Both the position numbers and the translations under genes were made by a program. From Liolophura sinensis (taxonomy: Eukaryota > Mollusca > Polyplacophora > Chitonida > Chitonidae): DNA of 64,000 nt. The stretch is taken from contig NC_088301.1 in assembly GCF_032854445.1 (NCBI RefSeq), positions 35,017,187 to 35,081,186 of the forward strand, written 5' to 3'. The notes below the pieces were generated by a model. It did not search any database, was not told the DNA's origin, and saw only the letters and a program-made list of their open reading frames with translations. Every line of letters begins with the position of its first letter. Position 1 is the first letter of the stretch. Of this stretch, positions 25,143-37,017 are shown one piece after another.

Positions 25143-25335
25143 TTCACCTCGAAATTGGGAGATCCGGGATCAAACCCGGGTCGGGTCATACCAAAGACTT
25201 TAAAAATGGTATTGTTGCTGTCTCGCTTGGTGCTCAGCGCTGAGAGGTTAGACCAAGAAAACAGGACTGTTTGGCCCGGTGTCAGTGTAATGTGACTGGT
25301 TGGAGCGTCATGTCGTTAAGCCCAACATACATTCA
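25143..25335 (+). repeat. tRNA-headed SINE-like element (family B), copy 1
   Basis: Contains a T-arm/B-box-like GATCCGGGATCAAACCCGGG, a body with GCTGAGAGGTTA, and the tail GTTTGGCCCGGTGTCAGTGTAATGTGACTGG. The B-box resemblance puts it in the RNA-polymerase-III-derived class. The copy at 49766 shares body and tail. It is not a working tRNA because no complete cloverleaf can be drawn. Confidence 0.65.
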
Positions 25336-28300
25336 TTCATTTATATCTGACAATGTATTATATCAATGTTACGACTCTGCTTCACGGCTTCACAAGTCCA
25401 AACATGGGATTGGTTGACGTTCGGAATTTACATATGACGTTTCCATTATTCTGTTGTCTAACATACAATAATTGACTGTTATTACCAACCATAGTTCTCT
25501 ATCATTCAATGTAATTCCTTACCCTACACCTTTTCATATTTTCTTTCGTCACCTACCAGGCACTGCTGATGAAGAGTGAAATGCCAGGGTGTGGACCGTC
25601 TCGAATAGGCCATGGCATGTGACTTACTACGTATATGGTGTCAAGAGGCCAAAGAATTATATCTGTCTGTACACACGTATCTAATTGTATAGTACAGGTA
25701 CATAGCGTCCGAATTCCTCACACCATAATGATACAAAAACAATATATAATACCGGTTTCAGACTTGACAAGTGACCTAACGGCGTGGTATTTTCATGAGA
25801 TTTCGCCCATGTCGAGGACCACAGATCTACTCTTTACGATCGAGAGTAGTTGTAAAGATTGAATGTTATGTGCAAATGAGTAAACACAATTATGTCTGTG
25901 GCTCTATTGCTCTTTTATTGCAGCTTGAGTTGAAATAAAGACAACCAATGATATTTTTTCTACAGATAAATATAAAGATTTGGTTACTCTTTTTTTCATG
26001 TGACTACATACTGAAATGACAGTATGTATCTTATCGTGTCTAGTCTGACAGAAGGCATTTAGGTAGTTTCTTGCACCAATTTCATCCGGTGCACTGATTT
26101 CAAAGTACGTTTTAGGGAAATGACACAGAGTTTTCGTCTCCGGAGACAAGCAATTTCAGAAACTCGTCCTCGAAATTTCCGGAGAACAAGTGACTTTCTT
26201 CCTACGAAGCGGTATGACCTTTGGTAGGTATATGTTTATTAGGTGAGGTACATGCATCCATCACACCAGTGAGATAGGTGACATCGTCTATAGGTATTCG
26301 TTGCATGGCTTGAGTTAGTATATATTGCAGACATTTCAAATGTGTCCATATGTTCTTTAACTTATCCATAAATATCCATTATACATTATCAATGTATAAC
26401 GGAAATCAGTAAATTAGCAATCTTCTATATAATTAGAAATAAGAATTGCTTGGCTTATCACTTTATTACCGGCTCCTTGTTAGCAATCCTGATCAATTCA
26501 TCCATAAATCGATCATGGAGACAGTCAGTGATTTGAACAATGGCATTATTTTAGAGTTATTTATTGTAAGTTGAATGCCACTCAGTGCACGTTTCGTTCA
26601 AATTTTAACCCAAAAGAATAGCGCTCACTTGTAAACTCACGAAGACATAATAAAACAAGAGAGTCTGAAACGAATATACATTTCCTGTTCAGAACCGGTC
26701 TGAGACCTGTAATTTAACTATACAGCCATTGTTGTGGTATCTTTAGAAAGTTACATTGATTTTGAGAGAGAGAGAAAAAAGAGCATCAGGTCTAAGTTTG
26801 AACAGTTAATTTGCATCAAGGTGTTTTTATTTGCTTTTTTTGTCCGTCGATTGCAAAGATATACCTTGTAATCTAGTCGGTACAAACATGGAAATGCCCT
26901 ATTACTTAGATAAATCTGGGAGAATACATGCTAAGCACCACGACGACCTCATTTAGTATATGACTGCATGCATAAACATAGACACGTGACTGCTGCATGA
27001 TTTGTTCGTACATATTACATATGTGATATATATGATGCTCTGCGATTGGAGGGGTAATCACATGATTTCACCAAAGAGGTGTCACCATTAATTGAATTAA
27101 AAAAATATCACATGCCAATGGTTTACACCTTACACAAGTTGTTTAACCCAAATCTGTTGTCCTAAAAGTAACGTATTTTCATAGCTTATTTTAATATTTG
27201 TATGTTTGTTTTATTTGATTAAAGTTTAATGCCATAAAAGCACCTTTCCCTTTTTGAGAAACTCCGGACCTTCAGCCCGAGACCTCTGTGGTCTTTGGGA
27301 GATTGAATACCGCGATAATATTCTCATTTATGGTCATTAAAACTTTTGCTCTATAGCTGATGTTGTTAGATATATTTGTAGTTACCAGGGGCCAATTCCA
27401 AAAAGACATCTCTGACCTTAGTCAAAACTCAAAAGTGTGTCCCAATGTTTAGTTTTCGTGGATGGAAGATGAAATTTTGACACGTTTGTGTTAATATAAC
27501 ATTGATGAGGTGGTCAAAATTTTAATTTGCAGGGCTCAACAATAAGCTCTAAAATCGTATTTCAAATTTTTGACTTAAGTCAAAACTGGCTATGTGGAAT
27601 CGCCCCCAGGTTAATATACCCTGGGCTACGGAATATTATATGGTATATTGTATGGTAGTTATATGTGGCATAATAATTAGACAATAATTTCAAATTCTAG
27701 TACAACAGAATATCAGTCCGTGTACAACAACAACCTCACCCATTTCATAGGAATGAAACAAGTTGAAGAAAAAAATAAAAAAATATCATCAAAGCAATTC
27801 ACAGCATGTAGGTTACATGTATCATTGAGCTTAGCCATTAAATAGCTCTTCATACCACTCAAGAGTTAAAATGGTCCTTCAAAATTCTAAAGCAGTCGAG
27901 CTGGTTCATTAATGATAACGTGGATGAATATTTTTTACAAGTAGATACAAAACTTTGCTGGTAGGTGTCAAAGCAGGCATATTGTCCTTATTCTGATCAT
28001 AATTACAGTAAGCTCTTTTAATACATTTAATGTCTAATACTTTTTCCATTCAGAGAAATTTTAAAGATTCCTTCATCAGTAAAAAATAGATTGTAACATG
28101 CCCAGGCATTTTGACCTTTCAAGGGTGAAAAATGTCGAGATGATGGGAAATAGAACACAAACTACACTATGACATTTAAAACTTTTGGAGGTGCATGAAC
28201 TTTTTGCACAACCATATAGACCAGTCTTCACATGTCCCTTTCTTTTGCCACTCCTGTGAATTTATGTATTATGCTACTTTTTTCTCACTCCACTGTTTTT

Positions 28301-29347
28301 CCTTCTCGAATTGCTCAGCTAATATTTACTGCATTCAAACTTTATAGGACCAAATCATCGGACGCGAAAAGGATACATAATCGACACTGACTGGCTGACA
28401 ATGAATGAGGGTACCCAGGGTTAAACCCGGCAGCCTTGATCACGCCAGAAAATCCATATTGACTTTTCCACCTAAGGTAAAGGGTTTGTGAGCAAAATCA
28501 AGGAAAAGGCCACTTTACACGGATTACACTGATTAGCTGCATGCAATTTTTATTGACATAATTGTTTTCAGTTCGGTGACAGTTGATTTTGTTTCTTTCT
28601 GTCTAGATTCGCGATTCCCCACGAAGAAAACAAATTGTGCTTTAAATTGTTACTTTTTTATTGGCCGTACCACTTGATACATGCTGAAAACCCTGAGGCA
28701 ACCGTGTTTAACAAGAAATTTAATTACAGTCTCATTTGCATATTAAATGAATTGTGAATTCATGTGAGTCTGACTTGCCAAGTCATTAACCACCCAAATA
28801 CTGTCTCGATGAAAAAAACATCGGAGTTTGGCTCCGGAAATATAGGCTGTACGCGGCTATATTTGCAAAGAGTTTTAAAACTTAACATCCAAGCAATGCT
28901 CTAAAACATTACAACGTAATTTAACAAACTATTTTGTCTTTGGGAGAACGAATTAATAAAACGTAGACTAGAGATTGATTTGTTTGGTTGGTTGAATTAT
29001 TTTTTTAATATAACAATGTACATTAAACAATGTAAATGAATGGATACGGGCAATGATAGATGAATAAGAGTGACGTATGAGTGATTTGATGTAGGGGAAG
29101 CAGGAGCTTACCCCTTAAGTATCAAAATGGGTATTAAATGAAAAGTAGTTAGAACTAATATTTCTTAAACACTGACAGAAGTTAAAACCTAGGTTATGCA
29201 ACATGCCATAGAGCAGGTATCATGTTATATGGGCATACTTTCGTTTGTTAATTTGCACAAGCGTGAACAATTGCATAGCATATCATCTTTGGCTGCAAAC
29301 ATTTTCCTTTTGCCCGTAGCAAAAACCTCTTATTGGTCTAAATCAGC

Positions 29348-29500
29348 GTTTGCTAATTGTCCCATAAAAATACCCAACGGGGCTGCCGGCAGTGTACCGG
29401 AACAAACATATTTTTTTGCCTTAGTTACTGAACCATTTAAAACACTCTCCGCTATTGCAAATCCCGTGGCCAACAGATCAGGTGACACGGAAAAAGCAGT
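29348..29500 (-). pseudogene. possible decayed membrane-transporter fragment (ZIP-like?)
   Basis: The minus-strand frame reads LLATGFAIAESVLNGSV, a basic turn, then TLPAAPLGIFMGQL before a stop. A small-residue helix, a linker, then a P.GI..G helix is loosely like the C-terminal helices of ZIP zinc transporters, but the metal-binding histidine motif is not present. No splice signals or neighbouring exons were found. It may be chance. Confidence 0.15.
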
Positions 29501-29569
29501 GGTTAAGTAACAGATAACATGAGTGTAAATGTTGTTATTAAAGTATAAAAGACATTGAGACACTCCTCA

Positions 29570-29650
29570 ATTTCCTCCACCCAAAGAAACACTGACTTTC
29601 AAAAATCCTTGAGTACATGGTTAAATACAATAAAATAAACCAATAAATAA
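29570..29650 (+). repeat. degenerate family-A 3' end
   Basis: Reads TTTCCTCCACCC, then TCCTTGAGTACATGG, and ends in AATAAACCAATAAATAA, in the same order as in intact copies. Confidence 0.45.
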
Positions 29651-30282
29651 GTTGAAATATAAAGGAGTGACATATATGTTATAAAGTCGCGATTTATCAA
29701 TAATAAAATATAACGTTACATAATTATAATTGCGAGTAATGAAAAGTTGAAAACTAAAATAACTTCATGCACTGGGAATTTGGATTACGAAAGGGTGACT
29801 GTTCACCTCCAAAACTGTAAATTCAGCTAGTGTTATCAATGCACGTGTTTCAAAATGTCAGTTCTACTCGATGGAAAAAGACGTAAAGCCATGTCCAGAG
29901 TCTAGCATTAATGAGGAACTTTCATTATTTTTACTCTTTAACACAACTTACTCCCATGTACGGCGCTACAATATGCCTTTTCAGAGATGGAGTAATGAAC
30001 TAAAATGTATGGTGCGTGGTATGCTATAAGTCAAGTGCAACACCACAGAGAAGACGTAGTCGCTGACGCAGCACGAACCACTTTTCAAAGCTGTACATGA
30101 AATGCCGTTGAAAACGTTGCATTAGTATGTTATCCAACAAAATGTTGTGTTCTTATGTTTGCCTTGACTATATACATGTATACATCAAATCCCATTCGTT
30201 GTAGTCTGTTCATAGCCTGAAAATAAATATATAGTCTAATATATAGCCTATTACTGTGTGACTGAGCGCATATAGATATATT

Positions 30283-30441
30283 CCTCTCCGGTCGTGCGTG
30301 GGAAGGTCAGATAGCAACCTGCGGATGGCCGTGGGATTCCCCCAGACTGCCCGGTTTCCTCCCACCATGATGCTGGCCACCGTCGTATAAGTGAAATAAT
30401 CTTGAGTACGGCGTAAAACACCAATCAAATAAATAAATAAA
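30283..30441 (+). repeat. family-A interspersed repeat, best-preserved copy
   Basis: A near-complete ~159-bp copy from CCTCTCCGGTCGTGCGTGGG through GCAACCTGCGGATGGCCGTG, CTGCCCGGTTTCCTCCCACC and GGCCACCGTCGTATAAGTG, to CACCAATCAAATAAATAAATAA. It is the reference for other copies in this window. It encodes nothing and is probably non-autonomous. Confidence 0.8.
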
Positions 30442-33400
30442 CATATAGATATGCATATTGTAAAAACGTTATGCATATTGTTATGTCAGTTATGACATTC
30501 ACAAAAGTTATAGGCAGGATATTTTTCTATACCTTTCGAAACAGGTTATCCTGAAGGGTCGAATCTGTGTTGTCCAATGAGAAACTTGAAAAAAAGATCG
30601 TCTCTGTTTGTTTTCTTTTAGATGACACGAGCTCAAGATTTCCCCTTGAGGGGTGATTTTCCACAATGTCTACTTTTGAAAAGAGAGATAACTAATTTTC
30701 CCTGAGGAAATGCAATGATATATAAAGATTTAAAATGACTTTTTTCATATAATTACACGTATATGTGTAGAATTATGCGTTGTATTCACGAGAAAGAGGT
30801 ATCCTCAGCAGATATCCATAAAAGCTTAATGAATAACTGTTCAGTTGCCGTAAAATTGTTGTGTTCGGACAAAAAAAAAGGACGAAAAAGAAAATGGAGT
30901 CATTTGGAGTGAATATGACAAATGGTGAACCGCTTTCTACTGACGTGTATGTTTATCCTTCGTGTTTGTATTAGCTCGAGTAAGTGATTTGCATTCGATG
31001 GAGGTATTTATTTTCGTGTATTTATTTATCCCACTGAATACTGCAAAAATATTGTAAAGTTCTTGTAAAAATGTGATTCCTGGAACAATTCCTGTAAGAT
31101 AAAAACTTGAGCCATTAGCTGTATTGCTCATGTAAACATTTCAAATCAATCATGTGCTCTAATACATTGTTTTCGAATTTGTACAGTACCTAAGTATTCG
31201 TTGAGAAACACCAAGGCACAAGAAGAACAAAGGAAACAAAAATAATAAACAGTTTATAAACTTAATTTTGTCACTTTGAAATGTTATGACACTACAGCAT
31301 CACCAGTAGCTTTTAAGAAATTCGTCTTGAGACATACATTCGAAAGTTTCCTTTGGAACTAGTTAAAACCCATCAACATGTTTCCTCTGAATCCCAACTC
31401 AGTCATTAGTATGGGTATCGCTTTATCATAGTTCAAAGCTTGTTTAACCAATTGTAATCAGTTCACCTTATTGGCGCTAGTAGTATTTACTGATTTCTGC
31501 TCCGCTTTGGGCTATAACACCCCGTCCCTTTTCATCACTGAGACCTGGAGTGGCATTAAGTTACACTACTCGCCACAAGTGAAAGGTCACTTCAAATGTC
31601 AGCCTAAACCTTACTGTATTTAATCATGAGACCCAAAACAAACTTTAACCCTGCCGGTAAATTAACAGTAACAAGATGATGTCTTGCGCAACATCCATAA
31701 GTATATGGTTTGCGCACAAAGTTTCACTGTGTCGGTTGACATATGCCACTGGAGATGAAGACGAGTCACGAAAAAACATCCTCATTTCAAGTTGTACGTT
31801 TGATTTAAAGAACAACAGTTTCAGTTCAGTTTTAATCCAAAATTTAATTATGCTCTGTAAAAAAATCGGGGAAATCATGGCGGTGTTTTTCGACTTCATG
31901 AAAAAAGGACAAATCAAATCATTCGGGGAACTCTTGAGTACTAGATTACAATGTTCGTTATGTAGGTAGGAGACATGTAGTATCTTAACTCATCCCGGTG
32001 AAGTCTAACCATATATAGTGTCACTGTGTGAAGACATCCATTTGACACAGAACAACAGGCCTCTTATACAGACCTGTTAGGTATAGCCTCCTCGCCATGT
32101 TTTCACGCAAACTAGAGAAATTCAAGCTATGCCCCACATAGCACGCATTAAAACGGGGCTTGCGTTTAACTTAAAAGAGGGCATAGTACGACATGGCACA
32201 TCTATCACCGGCAGATGGCGTTAGTAATGGTATAAGGGCAAAGCAGTAACACCTCCATTGTTCAGGGCTGCCAGTGCGAGTATTGCGAGTATCACGAAAG
32301 AATGTCGTGTAAGACTGAAACAAATAGACTAATTGAGCTGAGCAACATGTCGCCTAGTTATTTCAAAGAAGATCTCGTCAACCTTATATGTTGTACAGGG
32401 GTTATAGCCTGCGTGAATATGATGTTTAAAAGAAAACACGCATTATTCCTGGCTAAGCGGTTTGGCGAAGTACAGGCCTACTTTGACCCGATCGATCTAT
32501 CACGGAATTTATAGAGAATTTATTATGTTGAATTGATCCATACCGGTACACAACGGTTATACGCCTCAATGAATTAATAACGAAAACAATTAAATTTAAT
32601 AAATTAGCTCAATGGTAACGAAGTCTTTTAGTGCTGTAAGCAAAATAACGTTGTCCCTCGGCTATGTATTCACCTATTATACAATGCCATGCTCTTATAT
32701 ACCTACGTGGTTCTATCTGGATATTACAATAACTGATACTGACAACAAACTAACTTGCATGTAATGGGATCATATAAGACTCTACTGTACTGTGTTGTAA
32801 GTGACGTGCATAACCTACTTCGAGCTGACGCGCTTAAAATAACATTTAGCCGAGGTATATGTGGGAGCATGTTTTGTTTACAGAGACCTGTCTCATTCAT
32901 TAAAGTACGAATGTCGTTCAACTAATGGCTGTGTATTAAACAGGCGTGTGGTTGGTATGGCATGCGTAGGGATTGTTTTGACACCTTCCACAATCCTTAA
33001 AACATGTCTCATGTGCACCGTCAGTAACCGACCTTTCCAAACTTTCAAATTACGTAAAACTGTTTTATATGCTGATTTCAGTAAAATCAAACTAAAAGTG
33101 CACAAATTACACTGAACGTTGCTATTTCATTTGCGAAAAGGTTGAGGAATTTGAGTATGTTTCTTCAACGGAATAACATAACTGTTTTTCTCTGGGCAAC
33201 GATCTTTAGTTCGTTTCAAAAATATTACATTTTAAATCAGTTGGGTCCGTCTTCCTAACTGAGTCAAAGAGTCTCTAATATTCTGCCTATTTGGTGGAAA
33301 GAACCATGTAGCACACAAGAATTACAATGTAACCGCTCGGTTTCTCTTGTACACATGCAGCCAGTTTGCGTCGGCTTTGCTGAGCGAGAAGAAAGTCCAA

Positions 33401-34164
33401 TTCAACTTTAAGGTATATATCAGTACTCTTTTCATGCTACTGTTTACTAAATATGATGACAACACATCAGTCTGAACAATTTTACACCAATGACGTGTAA
33501 TAAACTGCGCATTTTTACCTATTTCTGATTAAGCCATGGTGCTTTAGAGGTTCTAAGTTGTTTCCTTTTAGGCATTTACATGAACAATTTAAATAAAACT
33601 GTGAGGTAAACTGACAAGAGGTAGAATTTTATTGCTTTTATTTACCATTACTTGTCGGTAGTGCCGTTTTACATCCCCAACTCCCGCCCCCTTTCACAAT
33701 CCCTGGTGTAGTTACACGTGTCTGTTATATACCTGCATAAAACACAATTTTGGTGGTGAATTAAGCATCCCTGAGGCCTGGTCCCTTCTGCTTTGTTTTC
33801 ATGTTGTTGTTTATTAAATGTGATGACCACATATTATTCTGAGTCATTCTAGATCAGTGACATGTAATAATTAAAATTAATATCACTGCACCTTTTCTTT
33901 TATCGAATTCTGCTGAAGCCGTAATGCTACAGGGCGTTTAAGTTGCTACTTTTTAAGCACTTGCATGTGAATAGTTGCAACAAAACCCTAACAAAGGCAA
34001 ATTGACAGGATGTAGTCTTGCATATCCAATTGGCTGTTACAGACCTGGCGTGATGTTTTCATTTGTGTTAGCCGCCTATTAAGAAATTCAGATAAGCACA
34101 GGCACTTGGGAATGATCAGTGAAGAAAAACAAAATATAAGGCACCCAAAGGTAGAGAAATAAAA
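30442..34164. other. intergenic, no gene seen
   Basis: AT-rich. Open frames up to ~97 codons (31676-31969, 32302-32514) show no domain, no matching splice context and no conserved motif I recognise. Confidence 0.45.
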
Positions 34165-35890
34165 TGATAACATCTAAAACCTGCACTCAAAGAAATGATA
34201 ACATCCAAAGTCTGTATCCGCAGAGAATGATAATATCCAAATTCTGCATCCAAAGAGAATGACAACATTGAAAGCCTGCATCCAAAGAGAATGATAACAT
34301 CCAAAGTGTGCATCCAAAGAGAATGACAACAACCAAAGCCTGCATCCATAGAGAATGATAACATCCAAAGTGTGCATCCAAAGAGAATGACAACAACCAA
34401 AGCCTGCATCCATAGAGAATGACAGCATTCAAAGTATGCATCCATAGAGAATGATAACATTCAAAGTGTGCATCCAAAGAGAATGACAACATTGAAAGCC
34501 TGCATCCAAAGAGAATGATAACATCCAAAGTGTGCATCCAAAGAGAATGACAACAACCAAAGCCTGCATCCATAGAGAATGACAGCATTCAAAGTATGCA
34601 TCCATAGAGAATGATAACATTCAAAGTGTGCATCCAAAGAGAATGACAACAACCAGAAGCCTGCATCCAAAGAGAATGATAACATCCAAAGTGTGCATCC
34701 AAAGAGAATGACAACAACCAAAGCCTGCATCCATAGAGAATGACAGCATTCAAAGTATGCATCCATAGAGAATGATAACATTCAAAGTGTGCATCCAAAG
34801 AGAATGACAACAACCAGAAGCCTGCATCCATAGAGAATGACAACAACCAAAGCCTGCATCCATAGAGAATGACAACATTGAAAGCCTGCATCCAAAGAGA
34901 ATGATAACATCCAAAGTGTGCATCCAAAGAGAATGACAACAACCAAAGCCTGCATCCATAGAGAATGGCAGCATTCAAAGGGTGCATCCATAGAGAATGA
35001 TAACATCCAAAGTGTGCATCCAAGAAGAATGACAACAACCAAAGCCTGCATCCATAGAGAATGACAGCATTCAAATTCTGCATCCATAGAGAATGATAAC
35101 ATCCAAATCCTACATCCCAAGAAAATGACAACGTCTAAAATCTACATCCAAAGAGAATGACAACACCTAAAGTCTGCATTCAAAGAAAATGACAATAACC
35201 AAAGCCTGCATCCATAGAGAATGACAGCATTCAAATTCTGCATCCATAGAGAATGATAACATCCAAAGTGTGCATCCAAAGAGAATGACAGCATTCAAAG
35301 TGTGCATCCATAGAGAATGATAACATCCAAAGTGTGCATCCATAGAGAATGACAGCATTCATAGCTTGCATCCAAAGAAAATGTTAACTTCCAAATCCTA
35401 CATCCCAAGAAAATGACAACATCTAAAATCTACATCCAAAGAGAATGACAACACCTAAAGTCTGCATTCAAAGATAATGATAACATCCAAAGCCTGCATC
35501 CAAAGATAATGATAACATCCAAAGGCTGTATCCAAAGGGAATGATAACATCCAAAGTCTGCATCCAAAGGGAAAGACAACATCCAAAGTCTGCATCCAAA
35601 GATAATAATAACATTCAAAGTCTGCATCCAAAGGGAAAGACAACATCCAAAGTTTGCATCCAAAGATAATAATAACATCCAAAGTCTGCATCCAAAGGGA
35701 AAGACAACATCCAAAGTCTGCATCCAAAGATAATAATAACATCCAAAATCTGCATCCAAAGGGAAAGACAACATCCAAAGTCTGCATCCAAAGATAATAA
35801 TAACATCCAAAGTCTGCATCCAAAGTGAATGATAACATCCAAAATCTGCATCCATAGAGAATGACAACATCCAAAGTCCATATCGAAAGA
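34165..35890. repeat. 32-bp minisatellite with 160-bp higher-order period
   Basis: About 53 copies of a 32-bp unit, GCATCCAAAGAGAATGA plus (TAACATCCAAAGTGT or CAACAACCAAAGCCT). Variant GACAGCATTCAAAGTAT recurs at 34421, 34581 and 34742, spaced 160-161 bp, showing a five-unit higher-order repeat. A second domain (35460-35830) alternates GATAATAATAACATCC and GGGAAAGACAACATCC. Long minus-strand frames here are artefacts. Confidence 0.9.
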
Positions 35891-36298
35891 AATTGATAAC
35901 ATTGAAAAAAGAAAACATGCAGGCTTGATATAGTCAGCAAATATAGAGAGATATCATACAGACAAAGGTGATATGTGATTATGTGATTTTGTCATTATTA
36001 AAATGTGGATATAAATAATTAATAGAAACTATCGCAATGAAACTTACGAAACGATAATCATTTTTCTAGTGAATTTCCGGCACTTAAAGTGAAAATTTTC
36101 GATACTGCCTTGAGTGAGACACAAATCACAACTTTAATAGGGTGTCTAGCCCTATTCAATAGATATTGATGTATTCCCTGATGATAATGGCAGGTCATAA
36201 TCATCTTAATTATCTTTCATCTCTAAGTGTAATAATACTGTTACTGTGTTCTTGGAAAGTTTTGTGTCTTGTGTTCTATTCGATGCAGGGAAAAGCTT

Positions 36299-36333
36299 TA
36301 TTTTATTTATTTGATTAGTCTTTAACTTTCAAC
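36299..36333 (-). repeat. family-A tail remnant, reverse
   Basis: TTTATTTTATTTATTTGATTAG is the complement of the CAATCAAATAAATAAATA end; only the tail remains. Confidence 0.35.
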
Positions 36334-36779
36334 ATTATTTATGGAAACTTTACTTTTGGGTAATAAGAGATGCCCAAATGTTAAAAGCTGTGCTTAAACT
36401 GAAGCTGCGTTCCTCATTTCAATAATGCAACAGAGGGGATTCAGATCACTAAGACATATATGTGGCCTATATCACCAAGTGCTTAGATCCATCTTACAGC
36501 AGCAAAGAGTAAGGCATGTAACTCTTGCAGATAATTATATGCGGCCAATGGTGGTCATGTAGAGTAGTAAGTGTTACCCAAAGTATAATCATTTTGCTGG
36601 TTTACACTATGTTATTGCCCATTTTGTGCCCATTGCTTAATAAGAATTTATTTACTTCTACAGTGATATGTTTATGTAAACATTGCCCTGTTTAGAGATG
36701 AGTTAGTATTTGCACAAGGTAATGTGCAAATGTGTGATGTTCCCAGATTGGTATAGGTATAATTAGACGTAAACCGGGT

Positions 36780-36870
36780 CCTCGATGGCTTAGTGATCTA
36801 AGGCGTAGCTCGTTGATGTAGATCACATACTCCTGATTGGTCTCGTGCTCGAATCAGTCGCCTGCGGATC
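36780..36870 (+). repeat. tRNA-like SINE head
   Basis: CCTCGATGGCTTAGTGATCTAAGGCG resembles a tRNA acceptor/D-arm with an A-box. About 45 bp later GTGCTCGAATC resembles a decayed B-box. The anticodon and variable regions do not fold into a convincing tRNA, so I call it a tRNA-derived SINE remnant. Confidence 0.5.
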
Positions 36871-36989
36871 TGTGTTACGGGATTTGTCTAATGCTTGCAC
36901 ATTTTCCTCTTCACAGTATGGGCAGTTTCCCGCCCTCTACCCATCTATCTATACACACGAATTATACGACACACCTTACTGTATATATC

Positions 36990-37017
36990 GGGGGCGAGGG
37001 AGGTGGGGGAGGGGGGG
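36990..37017 (+). other. G-quadruplex-type G-run cluster
   Basis: Four G-runs of 5, 3, 5 and 7 bases are separated by loops of 3, 4 and 1 bases, matching the usual G3+N1-7 quadruplex pattern. It lies 120 bp after the tRNA-like SINE head in otherwise AT-rich DNA. Confidence 0.7.

Larger units (their letters stand above)
25336..30282. other. intergenic, no confident gene
   Basis: AT-rich. It contains a degenerate family-A end near 29570-29650 and, on the minus strand at about 29348-29500, a weakly transporter-like open frame treated as a separate low-confidence entry. Confidence 0.45.

Noticed and set aside
31676-32514. Open frames of 70-97 codons in the gene desert
   Set aside because: Length is expected by chance in this much sequence; overlapping frames exist on the opposite strand and no family is recognisable.
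34116-35940. Long minus-strand open frames (up to 180 codons) with repeating MLSFSMDA / LDVIILFGC text
   Set aside because: They follow the 32-bp minisatellite exactly and recur in several frames with a 32-residue period (3 x 32 bp). No start context or splice signals; repeat artefact.
36780-36870. Functional tRNA gene
   Set aside because: A-box and B-box resemblance only; no complete acceptor or anticodon stem pairing. Read as a SINE head. The same judgement applies to 25143-25335 and 49766-49965.
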